The notes under the pieces were generated by a model that worked only from the letters and a program-made list of their open reading frames with translations, had not been told where the DNA came from and did no database searches. Both the position numbers and the translations under genes were made by a program. Shown here one piece after another: positions 33,862 through 42,501 of a DNA stretch of 64,000 nt. Location of the stretch: assembly GCA_900548975.1 (NCBI GenBank), contig URMS01000003.1, forward strand, positions 62,001 to 126,000, written 5' to 3'. The stretch comes from an uncultured Porphyromonadaceae bacterium (lineage in GTDB: Bacteria; Bacteroidota; Bacteroidia; Bacteroidales; Muribaculaceae). How positions within the stretch are numbered: the first letter of the stretch is position 1; each line of letters opens with the position of its first letter.

Positions 33862-35246
33862 AACGAGTATACTTTGTAGGCGTAGGCGGCATCGGCATGG
33901 CCGCTCTCGCAAGATATTACCTCTCTCTCGGACTACCTGTGGCCGGCTACGACCGCACTCCCTCGGCCCTGACCGCCGAACTGGCCGCCGAAGGTGCGGC
34001 CGTGAGCTATGACGACTCCATGGACGCCGTTCCCGAGGCCTTCCGCGACCCCGAGGGTACACTGGTGGTATACACTCCGGCCGTGCCCGACAGCAATGTG
34101 CCGCTGACCTTCTTCCGCGACAACAGCTTCGAGGTGCGCAAGCGCGCATGGGTCCTCGGCCAGGTGACCCGCGGCAGCAAGGGCCTGTGTTTTTCGGGCA
34201 CTCACGGCAAGACGACTACCTCGTCGATGGCGGCACACGTGCTGCACAGCGGCCCGGTGGGCTGCAACGCCTTCCTCGGCGGCATCCTCAAGGGCTACGA
34301 CAGCAATCTGATGCTCAGCGCCACCTCGCCCTACAGCGTAATCGAGGCCGACGAATACGACCGCTCGTTCCATCAGCTGACGCCCTACATCGCCGTGGTC
34401 AACGCCACCGACCCCGACCATCTCGACATCTACGGCACCGAGGAGGCATATCTCGAAAGTTTCGCACATTTCACCGAGCTGATACGCCCCGACGGATTCC
34501 TTGTGGTGCACACCGGCCTCAAACTGGTGCCGCGGCCTCCCCAGGGCGTCCGCACCTACACCTTCGGCCACGACAGCGGCGACTTCCACGCAGCCAACGT
34601 GCGCGTGGGCGACGGCACCATAGTTTTCGACTTCGTGCACCCCGAAGGCACCATCTCCGACATAGAACTCGGCGTGCCCGTGGCCATCAACGTAGACAAT
34701 GCCGTGTCGGCTCTGGCGGCGGTATGGCTCACCGGCACCCTCACGCCCGAACTGGCGCGCAAGGCCATAGCGTCGTACCCCGGTGTGGAGCGCCGATTCG
34801 AGTTCCACCTCAAGGAGAAAGGTCCGGCCGGCCGCGCCATTATCGACGACTACGCCCATCACCCCGACGAGATACGCCAGAGCATAGCCTCGGTGCGCGC
34901 CCTCTACCCCGGCCGAAAGCTCACCGTGGCATTCCAGCCCCATCTCTACAGCCGCACCCGCGACTTCGCCGACCAGTTCGCCCAGGCCCTCGACGCCGCC
35001 GACGAAGTGGTGCTCGTCGACCTCTATCCCGCGCGCGAACAGCCGATTCCGGGCATTAGTTCGAAAACTATCCTCGACAGGCTAAAAAATGAAAATAAAA
35101 CGATGATTTCGAAGGAAGACTTTGTCGATACGATGAAAAATCGTAACTTTGAAATCCTGTTGACCCTCGGGGCCGGCGACCTCAGCCTGTGCGTTCCGCA
35201 CCTGGCCGCGGCTGTTTCCGGCTCTGCACAAAGTCAGCGCAATTAA
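33858..35246 (+). CDS. murC: UDP-MurNAc--L-alanine ligase
   Basis: First Mur ligase of the pathway, 462 aa. The N-terminus KRVYFVGVGGIGMAALARYY is diagnostic, the ATP loop is GTHGKTTTS, EADEYDRSFHQLTP follows, and the C-terminal domain has IDDYAHHPDEI and AFQPHLYSRT. The ATG at 33858 overlaps the murG stop (ATGA). Gene order murG-murC-ftsQ-ftsA-ftsZ is standard for Bacteroidetes. Confidence 0.96.
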   Translation: MKRVYFVGVGGIGMAALARYYLSLGLPVAGYDRTPSALTAELAAEGAAVSYDDSMDAVPEAFRDPEGTLVVYTPAVPDSNVPLTFFRDNSFEVRKRAWVLGQVTRGSKGLCFSGTHGKTTTSSMAAHVLHSGPVGCNAFLGGILKGYDSNLMLSATSPYSVIEADEYDRSFHQLTPYIAVVNATDPDHLDIYGTEEAYLESFAHFTELIRPDGFLVVHTGLKLVPRPPQGVRTYTFGHDSGDFHAANVRVGDGTIVFDFVHPEGTISDIELGVPVAINVDNAVSALAAVWLTGTLTPELARKAIASYPGVERRFEFHLKEKGPAGRAIIDDYAHHPDEIRQSIASVRALYPGRKLTVAFQPHLYSRTRDFADQFAQALDAADEVVLVDLYPAREQPIPGISSKTILDRLKNENKTMISKEDFVDTMKNRNFEILLTLGAGDLSLCVPHLAAAVSGSAQSQRN

Positions 35247-35263
35247 AGATACAGGCAAGCGAT

Positions 35264-36130
35264 ATGACCCGGAAATCAGTGCTTATGTGTGTGTTGACCA
35301 TCGTCATGGTGGCCTACTTCGCCTTTGCCCTTACGGTGACGGCACGCATGGCACGCACCGAGCGTCTCGCCCGCCTCGAGGTGCGCCTGGCGCCGTCGAA
35401 GACCAACTTCATCGAGACCGCCGACATTATCCACGAAGCCGCCGTCGACCCCGACAGCATCCGGCACATGCTGCGCTCCGACCTCGATCTCTACGCTCTG
35501 GAGAACCGTCTTAAAGCCAGCGACAAGATACAGGATGCCAACGCCTGCATACTCTCCGACGGCACCGTGCTCATCGACGCAGTGCCGATGGAACCGGTGG
35601 CCAGGGTGTTCGAGTACGACAAACCGTCGTACTACATCAACGCCGGCGGCAAAAAGATTTCGGCCGAACTGCGCTATCACCTCGACGTGCCGGTGCTCGT
35701 GGGCCGCTTCGACTCGGTGCATCCCGCCAGCCGCCTGCTGCCGCTGCTCGACTATATCGCGAGCCACGCCGAGGCCAGCGCTCTGGTGGCCACGGTCACC
35801 CAGGAGGCTGACGGCAATATCATACTGATACCTAATATCGTAGGGCATGTCATAAACTTCGGCGACACCACCATGGTAGCCGACAAGTTCCGCCGTCTGC
35901 GCACCTTCTACCGCCATGTGGCACCCGTCAAAGGCTGGGACGCCTACGACACCATAGCCGTGCGCTGGCGCGACCAGGTGGTGGCCACACGCCGCGACAA
36001 GGCCCTGCCGCCGGTGGAGCTGCCTACCGTCGAGGAGCAGACCGGCTCGCTCGATATCGACAACAATGAACTTTCCGGCGACCCCGACGTTATCGAAGGG
36101 GAGACCGCCTCTCCAACTACAAGCCAATGA
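35264..36130 (+). CDS. ftsQ: FtsQ-like cell division protein
   Basis: Bitopic membrane protein of 288 aa: a short cytoplasmic tail, a TM helix (VLMCVLTIVMVAYFAFALTV, residues 5-24), then a periplasmic domain with a POTRA-like opening (APSKTNFIETADIIHEA) and a low-complexity acidic end. FtsQ homologues diverge strongly and the call leans on position between murC and ftsA and on topology. The start MTRKSVLM at 35264 places the TM helix at the N-terminus; an in-frame ATG at 35189 lies inside murC and is rejected. It overlaps ftsA by four bases. Confidence 0.85.
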   Translation: MTRKSVLMCVLTIVMVAYFAFALTVTARMARTERLARLEVRLAPSKTNFIETADIIHEAAVDPDSIRHMLRSDLDLYALENRLKASDKIQDANACILSDGTVLIDAVPMEPVARVFEYDKPSYYINAGGKKISAELRYHLDVPVLVGRFDSVHPASRLLPLLDYIASHAEASALVATVTQEADGNIILIPNIVGHVINFGDTTMVADKFRRLRTFYRHVAPVKGWDAYDTIAVRWRDQVVATRRDKALPPVELPTVEEQTGSLDIDNNELSGDPDVIEGETASPTTSQ

Positions 36131-37749
36131 CATCCATGGAACCAAAGACAGTAGTAGCCTTAGAAATCGCCTCCTCCAAAATCAAAGGCGCCGTAGGAGC
36201 CATCGAGCACGACGGCCGTCTCACCGTGCTGGCGGTGGAGGATACTCCGGCCATCAACAATGTCCGCTATGGCCGCGTGCAGAACATACGTGAAATCAGC
36301 GACGCCCTCGCCGATATCATCGAACGTCTCGAGGCATCGCGCAATGTGGCGCCGGCCAAGATACAGGGCGCTGTCATAGGGCTGGGCGGACGCTCGGTCA
36401 TGGGTGCTTCCACCACTGCGTCGCTGCGGTTCCAGCACGAGTGCGAGATCACATCGTCGCTGGTGCAGCGCCTCATCTTCGAGGCCACACGCGACTATGT
36501 GGGCGAGCGCAGCATCGTCGACACGCTGCCGCGGATGTTCTACGTCAACAACACTGCCGTGCGCAAGGCCGTGGGCAACTTCGCCGAGACACTGCGCGGC
36601 GACTTCACCATGGTGACATGCGCCAAGGAGACCCGCCAGAACCTCGAGCGCCTCAAATTCGACAATATCGACTCCGACCACCGTCACTACCGCCTGCGTG
36701 CCACCGCAATCGCCGACTTCATCCTGTCGTCCGACGAAAAAGAGGTAGGCTGCATGCTGGTAGACTTCGGCGCCGAGACCTGCACAGTATCGGTGTACCG
36801 CGAGGGCGCCCTCTGCTTCCTCAGCACCATACCCATGGGCTCGCGCCTGATAACTCTCGACATTATGGCCGGCCTCGGCGTCACCGAGGAAGCCGCCGAG
36901 AACTTCAAGACCACTCTCGCCACCCTCGGCGACGATGCCGGCACCGGTGTCAACGCCGTGGAGATACGCGGCTACGTCCGCGCCCGCGCCGGCGAGATTG
37001 CCGCCAACATACTCAACCAGCTCAATGCCTCGGGCATGGCCGCCAACGTGTCGAAGATAGTGCTCACCGGCGGCGGCGCCAAGCTGCCCGAATTCGCCTC
37101 GCTCCTCTCCAACCAGGCCAAGCTGCCTGTGCGCGTGGCCGAGATGCCGGGCGAGGTGATGTTCCGCACACCGGGACGCAACAACGCCGACAATATCGAC
37201 GTGGTGGCCCTGCTGTGGGCCGCCCGCAATCTCGATGCCGACGAATGCCTGGCCCTCCCCGCCACCGAGCAGTCCGACATACTGCGCCGCACCGCCGCAC
37301 CGGCGGCAGCGACCGTAGCGGCTGCAGCCGCTGCAGCCCCCGCAGTTGCGGCCGCAGCCGGCGAAACACCCGAAGTGACCGTAACCGAGGCCGAGGAAAG
37401 CCTCTTCGACGACGGCCCCCACACTCCCGTGGAAGACTACGACGACGATATCCTCGCCGATGACCCCGACGACATCATCGGGGAAGAAGAAGAGGAGCAG
37501 CCCGCCGGACAGAAGCGCCGCTTCAGTCTCTTCGGCCGCTCCAAGGCCAAAAAGCCCCAGCGGCAGCCCGAGCCCGAACCCGAACCGGAGCCCGAACCCG
37601 AGGAAGAAGAACCCGAGGAACTGCCCGAAGAGGAAGAAGCCGACGACGAAAACGAAATCAGCGGCATACAGCGCGCCGTCGAAAGCATGAAAGCCGGTTT
37701 TATAAAATTCTTCACCACTCCCGAAGAAGAGGAGGATGACGAAGAATAG
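36127..37749 (+). CDS. ftsA: Cell division protein FtsA with long acidic C-terminal extension
   Basis: Actin-like ATPase tethering FtsZ to the membrane, 540 aa. The N-terminal phosphate loop VALEIASSKIKGAVG, the 1C domain, LVDFGAETCTVSVY and VLTGGGAKLPEF are all present, ending near residue 385. Most FtsA proteins stop shortly after this. Here a linker of about 120 residues follows: Ala-rich (AAAAAAAPAVAAAAG), then acidic and Pro/Glu-rich (EPEPEPEPEPEE). The end SGIQRAVESMKAGFIKFFTTPEEEEDDEE contains a plausible amphipathic membrane-targeting helix at about residues 512-527. An alternative start ATG lies at 36136. Confidence 0.94.
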   Translation: MTSMEPKTVVALEIASSKIKGAVGAIEHDGRLTVLAVEDTPAINNVRYGRVQNIREISDALADIIERLEASRNVAPAKIQGAVIGLGGRSVMGASTTASLRFQHECEITSSLVQRLIFEATRDYVGERSIVDTLPRMFYVNNTAVRKAVGNFAETLRGDFTMVTCAKETRQNLERLKFDNIDSDHRHYRLRATAIADFILSSDEKEVGCMLVDFGAETCTVSVYREGALCFLSTIPMGSRLITLDIMAGLGVTEEAAENFKTTLATLGDDAGTGVNAVEIRGYVRARAGEIAANILNQLNASGMAANVSKIVLTGGGAKLPEFASLLSNQAKLPVRVAEMPGEVMFRTPGRNNADNIDVVALLWAARNLDADECLALPATEQSDILRRTAAPAAATVAAAAAAAPAVAAAAGETPEVTVTEAEESLFDDGPHTPVEDYDDDILADDPDDIIGEEEEEQPAGQKRRFSLFGRSKAKKPQRQPEPEPEPEPEPEEEEPEELPEEEEADDENEISGIQRAVESMKAGFIKFFTTPEEEEDDEE

Positions 37750-37779
37750 GTCTACTTAACCGTTATTACAGAAAGCGAT

Positions 37780-39105
37780 ATGGCTGAACCAGAAGATCCC
37801 CAGTTGATAGAAAAATACCAGAGAGCATCGGCTCCCGAATCGCCGGGCGCTGCCAAAATCATAGCCATGGGCGTGGGCGGCGGCGGCTGCAACGCCGTGG
37901 CCTACATGCACAGCCAGGGCGTGAAGGGCGTCGACTTCGTGGTGCTCAACACCGACAAGCAGGCTCTCGACCCCATACCCGTTGCCACCAAGGTGCTTCT
38001 CGGCCCCCAGACCACCAAAGGTCTCGGCGCCGGAGGTAAACCCGAAATCGGCGAGGCTGCCGCTCTGGAAAGCGTACCCGAAATCGAGAAGCTGCTCACC
38101 GACGACGTCAAGATGGTGTTCGTCACCGCCGGCATGGGCGGCGGCACCGGCACCGGCGGCGCTCCCGTGGTAGCCGGCGTGGCCAAGCAGAAAGGCATCC
38201 TCACGGTAGGCATCGTCACCATACCCTTCTTCTTCGAGGGCATGAACAAGATCAACAGCGCCATCGAAGGCGCCGCACGCCTGCAGAAGAACGTCGACGC
38301 CATGCTCATGATAAACAACGACCGTCTGGGCACCATCTACCCCGACCTCGACTGGGACGAGGCCTTCTCCAAAGCCGATGACATACTCACCACGGCGGCC
38401 CGCACCATATCGGACATGGTGACCACCCTGGCCAACATCAACATCGATATGCGCGACGTCGACACCTGCCTGCGCGACGGCCGCACCGCCCTCATATCGG
38501 TGGGCTACGGCGAAGGCCCCAACCGTATGGCCGACGCCATGAAAGCCGCCCTGCACTCGCCGCTGCTGTGCGACACCGACATCATGAGCGCCAAGGAGCT
38601 GCTTTTCGCCTTCTACTACTCGCACGACATCGAACCGGCATTCAAGGTAGCGGAAACCCGCGAGGCCAACATGCTCGTGACGCAGATCAACAAGCGCGTG
38701 CACATAAAATTCGGCTGGGGCTACGATGACACCCTGGGCAACAAGCTCAAATTCACCATCCTGGCCTCGGGCTTCGACCTCAGCGTCGACACCGGCGGCA
38801 ACGTGACCGTGATCGAAGGCCGCAAGGCCGACCCCGCGGCAGTGACCGAAGTATCGGACGTGATAGTGCAGGCCTACGGCAAGGAGAAAGTGGAGGAATT
38901 CAACCGCCAGCAGGAAACACAGAACTACTACATCCTCTCCAACGACCAGCTCGACAGCGACGAAGCCATCGAGATGATAGAACGCTCGCCCGCCTTCAAG
39001 CGCGACAAACGCCGCAACGCCGTCAAGGCTCAGCCCGAGCCCGAAACCGAAACACGCAAATCCAACCCCGACACCAAAATATTCTTCAACACCGATGACA
39101 AGTAG
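37780..39105 (+). CDS. ftsZ: Cell division protein FtsZ
   Basis: Tubulin-like GTPase of 441 aa that builds the Z ring. The GTP-binding start KIIAMGVGGGGCNAV, the signature GMGGGTGTGGAPV, and the T7 region NNDRLGTIYPDLDWDEAF are clear. After the globular core the tail is short and charged, ending SNPDTKIFFNTDDK. The tail carries no motif I recognise as the usual DIPxFLR-type peptide, as is common in Bacteroidetes. It follows ftsA by 30 bp and overlaps the sirtuin gene by 11 bp. Confidence 0.97.
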   Translation: MAEPEDPQLIEKYQRASAPESPGAAKIIAMGVGGGGCNAVAYMHSQGVKGVDFVVLNTDKQALDPIPVATKVLLGPQTTKGLGAGGKPEIGEAAALESVPEIEKLLTDDVKMVFVTAGMGGGTGTGGAPVVAGVAKQKGILTVGIVTIPFFFEGMNKINSAIEGAARLQKNVDAMLMINNDRLGTIYPDLDWDEAFSKADDILTTAARTISDMVTTLANINIDMRDVDTCLRDGRTALISVGYGEGPNRMADAMKAALHSPLLCDTDIMSAKELLFAFYYSHDIEPAFKVAETREANMLVTQINKRVHIKFGWGYDDTLGNKLKFTILASGFDLSVDTGGNVTVIEGRKADPAAVTEVSDVIVQAYGKEKVEEFNRQQETQNYYILSNDQLDSDEAIEMIERSPAFKRDKRRNAVKAQPEPETETRKSNPDTKIFFNTDDK

Positions 39106-39796
39106 CAGCAGAAAGCCGCGTCTGGTCGTGTCGACCGGCGCAGGCATCAGTGCCGAAAGCGGCATTCGCACATTCCGCGACGCCGACGGTCTGTGGGAAG
39201 AATATCCGGTGATGGACGTGGCCAGTGCCGACGGCTTCCGCCGCAACCCCGCGCTGATACATAAGTTCTATAACGAGCGCCGCCGGCAGCTCGGCACCGT
39301 AAAGCCCAACCGCGCCCACGAGATTCTGCATGAACTCGAGGAGCACTTCGACGTATGTGTCATAACACAGAACGTCGACGATCTCCACGAGCGCGCCGGC
39401 AGTACCGAGGTGGTGCATCTGCACGGCGAGCTCACCAAAGTGCGCGCGCTCGACAATCCCGACCTCACTTTCCGCCTCGAGAGCTACGACACCGAGACAA
39501 CACCCGAAACGCGTATCGACGGCCACCTCGTGAGGCCCCACATCGTCTTCTTTCAGGAAGCGGTGCCCATGTTCGAGCCTGCCACGCAGCTTGCTGCCGA
39601 GGCCGACATCTTCGTTATCATAGGCACCAGTCTGGTGGTGTACCCGGCAGCCGCCCTGCTCCACTACGTGCGCCCGGGCGTACCCGTGTACTACATCGAC
39701 CCCAACCCCTCGAAAGTGCCCGACGGAGTAACCGTGATCCGCGCCAAAGCCACCGAAGGCATGGCCCGGCTCGCCGAAATACTGCTGAAACACTGA
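39095..39796 (+). CDS. NAD-dependent protein deacylase (Sir2 family)
   Basis: Sirtuin of 233 aa removing acyl groups from lysines with NAD+. GAGISAESGIRTFRDADGLW is the NAD-binding start, QNVDDLHERAG and the catalytic His in HLHGEL follow, and IIGTSLVVYPAA closes the Rossmann site. The protein has a single cysteine, so the classical four-Cys zinc site is absent, a variant seen in Bacteroidetes SIRT5-like proteins. The ATG at 39095 lies 11 bp inside ftsZ in another frame, so expression is probably coupled to ftsZ. Confidence 0.92.
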   Translation: MTSSSRKPRLVVSTGAGISAESGIRTFRDADGLWEEYPVMDVASADGFRRNPALIHKFYNERRRQLGTVKPNRAHEILHELEEHFDVCVITQNVDDLHERAGSTEVVHLHGELTKVRALDNPDLTFRLESYDTETTPETRIDGHLVRPHIVFFQEAVPMFEPATQLAAEADIFVIIGTSLVVYPAAALLHYVRPGVPVYYIDPNPSKVPDGVTVIRAKATEGMARLAEILLKH

Positions 39797-39810
39797 TTAT
39801 CTGTAATACT

Positions 39811-40923
39811 ATGAAACAACTGCTTCTACTACTGTGCGCGGCGTTCGCCGTGCTGGGCGTCTATGCCGCCGACGAGCCCGAAAAGCCCTGGCGCTACACC
39901 GACGCCCGCGAACTACGCATCGTCAACAAGGGCTTCGACGATACCGAGCGTCCCTACTGGCGCATACCCGCCTATCTCAAAGACAGCGTCCGCGCCGACC
40001 TGTGGAGCCGCCAGATGTGCTCGAGCGGTCTGGCAGTGCGGTTTGCCACAAACTCGTCGCGCATCGGCGTACGCTACACCCTGCTGTGGAACACCCACAT
40101 GATACACATGGCCGACACCGGCCTCAAGGGCACCGACCTCTACGTGTGGCAGGGCGACTCGGTGTGGCGCCATGTCAACACCAACCGCCCCTACGTGAAG
40201 GACAAAGACAAGAAACTGGTCGAATCGACCTATGTGAGCAACCTCGATACCACCCGTATGACCGAGTATATGGTCTATCTGCCGCTCTACGACGGCATCG
40301 AGACTCTCGAGATAAAGGTCGACAGCACCGCCACGCTCACTCCCGGCGCCGAGACACTCATCGACCCGCGCACCAAAATCGTGGCATACGGCACGAGCAT
40401 ACTTCAGGGCGGCTGCGCATCGCGCGCAGGCATGGCCGCAACCAACATCATAGGCCGCGACCTCAACTGCGAGGTAGTGAACCTCGGTTTCAGCGGCGAG
40501 GGCAAGATGGACAGCTGCATGGCCCGCGCAATGGCCAAAATAGCCGACGCCGACCTCTTCCTCATCGACCCGGTGCCCAACTGCACCGAAATGATGTGCG
40601 ACACCCTTACCTACGGCTTCATCGACATTCTGCGCAAGGCGCGCCCCGAAGTGCCGATCGTGATGCTCGAAGGCCCGATATATCCCTATGCCCGGCAGGA
40701 CGCTTTCTTCGGCAAATATCTGCCTAAGAAAAACGCCGCCTTCCGCCGCAACTACGAGCGTCTGAAAGCCGAACGGCCCGAAAACCTGTACTATGTCGAC
40801 TCGGTGGACCTCGACGGCGTGGAGGACGACGGCACTGTCGACGGCATACACCTCACCGACCTCGGCTTCAAATACTATGCCGAAAAAATGACACCAATAC
40901 TCCGCAAAATACTACAGAAATAG
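39811..40923 (+). CDS. Secreted SGNH hydrolase with GxDLY N-terminal domain
   Basis: Exported esterase-like protein of 370 aa with signal peptide MKQLLLLLCAAFAVLGVYA. The N-terminal beta domain contains TGLKGTDLYVW, the GxDLY motif that names this domain. The C-terminal SGNH hydrolase has AYGTSILQGG (nucleophile Ser in block I), NLGFSGEGKMD (Gly block II) and DGIHLTDLGF (Asp/His block V). Related enzymes deacetylate glycans. The open frame extends far upstream through the sirtuin gene; the ATG at 39811, 14 bp after the sirtuin stop, gives the signal peptide. Confidence 0.88.
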   Translation: MKQLLLLLCAAFAVLGVYAADEPEKPWRYTDARELRIVNKGFDDTERPYWRIPAYLKDSVRADLWSRQMCSSGLAVRFATNSSRIGVRYTLLWNTHMIHMADTGLKGTDLYVWQGDSVWRHVNTNRPYVKDKDKKLVESTYVSNLDTTRMTEYMVYLPLYDGIETLEIKVDSTATLTPGAETLIDPRTKIVAYGTSILQGGCASRAGMAATNIIGRDLNCEVVNLGFSGEGKMDSCMARAMAKIADADLFLIDPVPNCTEMMCDTLTYGFIDILRKARPEVPIVMLEGPIYPYARQDAFFGKYLPKKNAAFRRNYERLKAERPENLYYVDSVDLDGVEDDGTVDGIHLTDLGFKYYAEKMTPILRKILQK

Positions 40924-41075
40924 GGGCGAGGAGGTTAAGGGTTAATGGTTAAAGGTTAATGGTTAATGCAACGCCACAGACCTCAGTCTAAATCCGCCAC
41001 CAGACCCTCTCCATGTCCCCATAACCCTTAACCTTTAACCCATAACCTAACCCACAACCCATAACCCAAAAGAAA
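40924..41075 (+). repeat. Intergenic purine/pyrimidine hairpin element E6 (telomere-like units)
   Basis: The purine arm about 40926-40965 consists of GGTTAA/GGTTAATG units. The pyrimidine arm about 41023-41068 consists of TTAACC/CATAACCC units. It begins at the stop of the SGNH gene and ends just before the DUF4494 start. Confidence 0.7.
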
Positions 41076-41510
41076 ATGGCTAACTGGTTTGAATGCAAAG
41101 TACGCTACGACAAGCTTCAGGAAAACGGAGCTGTCAAAAAAGTGAATGAACCCTATCTGGTCGACGCTCTCTCTTTCACCGAGGCCGAGGCCCGCATCAC
41201 CGAGGAGCAGACCCCGTTCATATCGGGCGACTTCAGCGTATCGGCTGTGAAGCGCACCAAAATCGCCGAGATATTCTTTGTCGAAGGCGGCGACCGCTGG
41301 TATCTGGTAAAAGTAGGCTTCATAACCATCGACGAAAAGACCGCCGTGGAGAAACGCTCCTCGTCGCTCATACTCGTACAGGCCTCCAACTTCAAGGAAG
41401 CCTACGACAACTTCATGAAAGGCATGGCCGGCACCATGGCCGACTTCGAAATCATGTCGATTACCGAAACGCCCCTGATGGACGTATACAAAATGAAGGT
41501 AGTAGACTGA
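41076..41510 (+). CDS. DUF4494 protein
   Basis: Soluble protein of 144 aa starting MANWFECKVRYDKLQENG, with TEAEARITEE, SAVKRTKIAEIFF and SSLILVQASNFKEAYDNFMKGM. This is the DUF4494 pattern of Bacteroidetes, where the small protein is usually a neighbour of yggS. Function unknown. Its stop codon shares a base with the start of yggS (TGATG), so the two are co-translated. Confidence 0.85.
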   Translation: MANWFECKVRYDKLQENGAVKKVNEPYLVDALSFTEAEARITEEQTPFISGDFSVSAVKRTKIAEIFFVEGGDRWYLVKVGFITIDEKTAVEKRSSSLILVQASNFKEAYDNFMKGMAGTMADFEIMSITETPLMDVYKMKVVD

Positions 41511-42181
41511 TGAAGCCTATAGCAGATGCTCTGCGCGACATACGGGCCACCATCCCCGCGGGGGTGGAGCTCGTTGCCGTGTCGAAATTCCATCCGGCCG
41601 AAGCTGTGGCCGAGGCCTACGCCGCCGGGCAGCGCCTTTTCGGCGAGAGCCGCGTGCAGGAACTTGCCGCCAAAGCACCCGCCCTTCCCGCCGACATATC
41701 GTGGCACTTCATCGGCCATCTGCAGACCAACAAAGTGCGTCAGCTCATCGGCCTGCGCCCCGCTCTCATCGAGAGTGTCGACAGCTCGAGGCTGCTCGAC
41801 GCAATCGATGCCGAAAGCGCACGCGCCGGCATTGTAAGCCGCGTACTCATGCAGGTACATGTGGCACAGGAAGAGACAAAGTTCGGCCTCACTCCCGACG
41901 AGATGCTCGGCTTCTTCGCTTCGCGTGCCTTCGAAAAACTCCGGGCCACACACATCTGCGGCCTCATGGCCATGGCCTCCAATACCGACGACATGACGCG
42001 TGTGGCCGATGACTTCGCACGCGTAGCCGCCCTCAAAACCGAAATACAGCAGCAGTGCCCCGACCTCCGCGGCTTCGACATACTGTCGATGGGCATGAGC
42101 CACGACTACCCTCTGGCCATAGCCGCCGGCGCCAACATGGTGCGCGTAGGCTCCGCAATCTTCGGCGAACGCAACTACTGA
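41510..42181 (+). CDS. YggS-family PLP-binding protein (PLP homeostasis)
   Basis: Single-domain alanine-racemase-fold protein of 223 aa that carries PLP and helps vitamin B6 and amino-acid homeostasis. The PLP lysine is in LVAVSKFHP, followed by FGESRVQEL, WHFIGHLQTNKVRQLI, GLMAMA and LSMGMSHDYPLAIAAGANMVRVGSAIFG. It has no racemase activity in the family. A terminator follows at 42191-42226. Confidence 0.94.
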   Translation: MKPIADALRDIRATIPAGVELVAVSKFHPAEAVAEAYAAGQRLFGESRVQELAAKAPALPADISWHFIGHLQTNKVRQLIGLRPALIESVDSSRLLDAIDAESARAGIVSRVLMQVHVAQEETKFGLTPDEMLGFFASRAFEKLRATHICGLMAMASNTDDMTRVADDFARVAALKTEIQQQCPDLRGFDILSMGMSHDYPLAIAAGANMVRVGSAIFGERNY

Positions 42182-42190
42182 AAACGCCCT

Positions 42191-42226
42191 ACACACACCG
42201 GCCCGTTAAGTCTGTGTGTGTTTTTT
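42191..42226 (+). terminator. Rho-independent terminator after yggS
   Basis: ACACACAC (from 42191) pairs with GTGTGTGT (42214-42221), followed by TTTTTT. It begins the 320-bp gene-free stretch 42182-42501. Confidence 0.8.
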
Positions 42227-42354
42227 ATATCCTATCGTTCAGGATAAATCGTTGAAATAATATCGTCGCTGGAATAAATCGGTCTCAGGAAAACATAAGC
42301 AAAGTCCAAAGACAATTTTGGCAGCATAGAATACATAAATACAGCACATTGGGC

Positions 42355-42385
42355 TTGCGTTTGCGCTTATATATCAGTAATTTTG
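42355..42385 (+). promoter_or_regulatory. Promoter of the G-tract T9SS cargo gene
   Basis: TTG at 42355-42357 and TAATTTTG at 42378-42385 are 20 bp apart. The leader to the ATG at 42502 is about 110 nt, long for this window. Between 42227 and 42354 I see only AT-rich sequence without clear structure. Confidence 0.5.
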
Positions 42386-42501
42386 CGGTCAATAAAAACG
42401 TCCTGTAATCATTCGGTTATATCCGCGGTTTCCGATAAAAGGACTATTTCTCATACCAAAAACATCACATAGCAATTAATCTACGCGGAACAAAATTCAT
42501 C

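Noticed and set aside
40924..41075. GGTTAA/TTAACC runs resembling telomere repeats
   Set aside because: They are degenerate, internal to the chromosome, present as both arms of a hairpin, and similar spacers occur at other loci, so a telomere or linear end is not supported.
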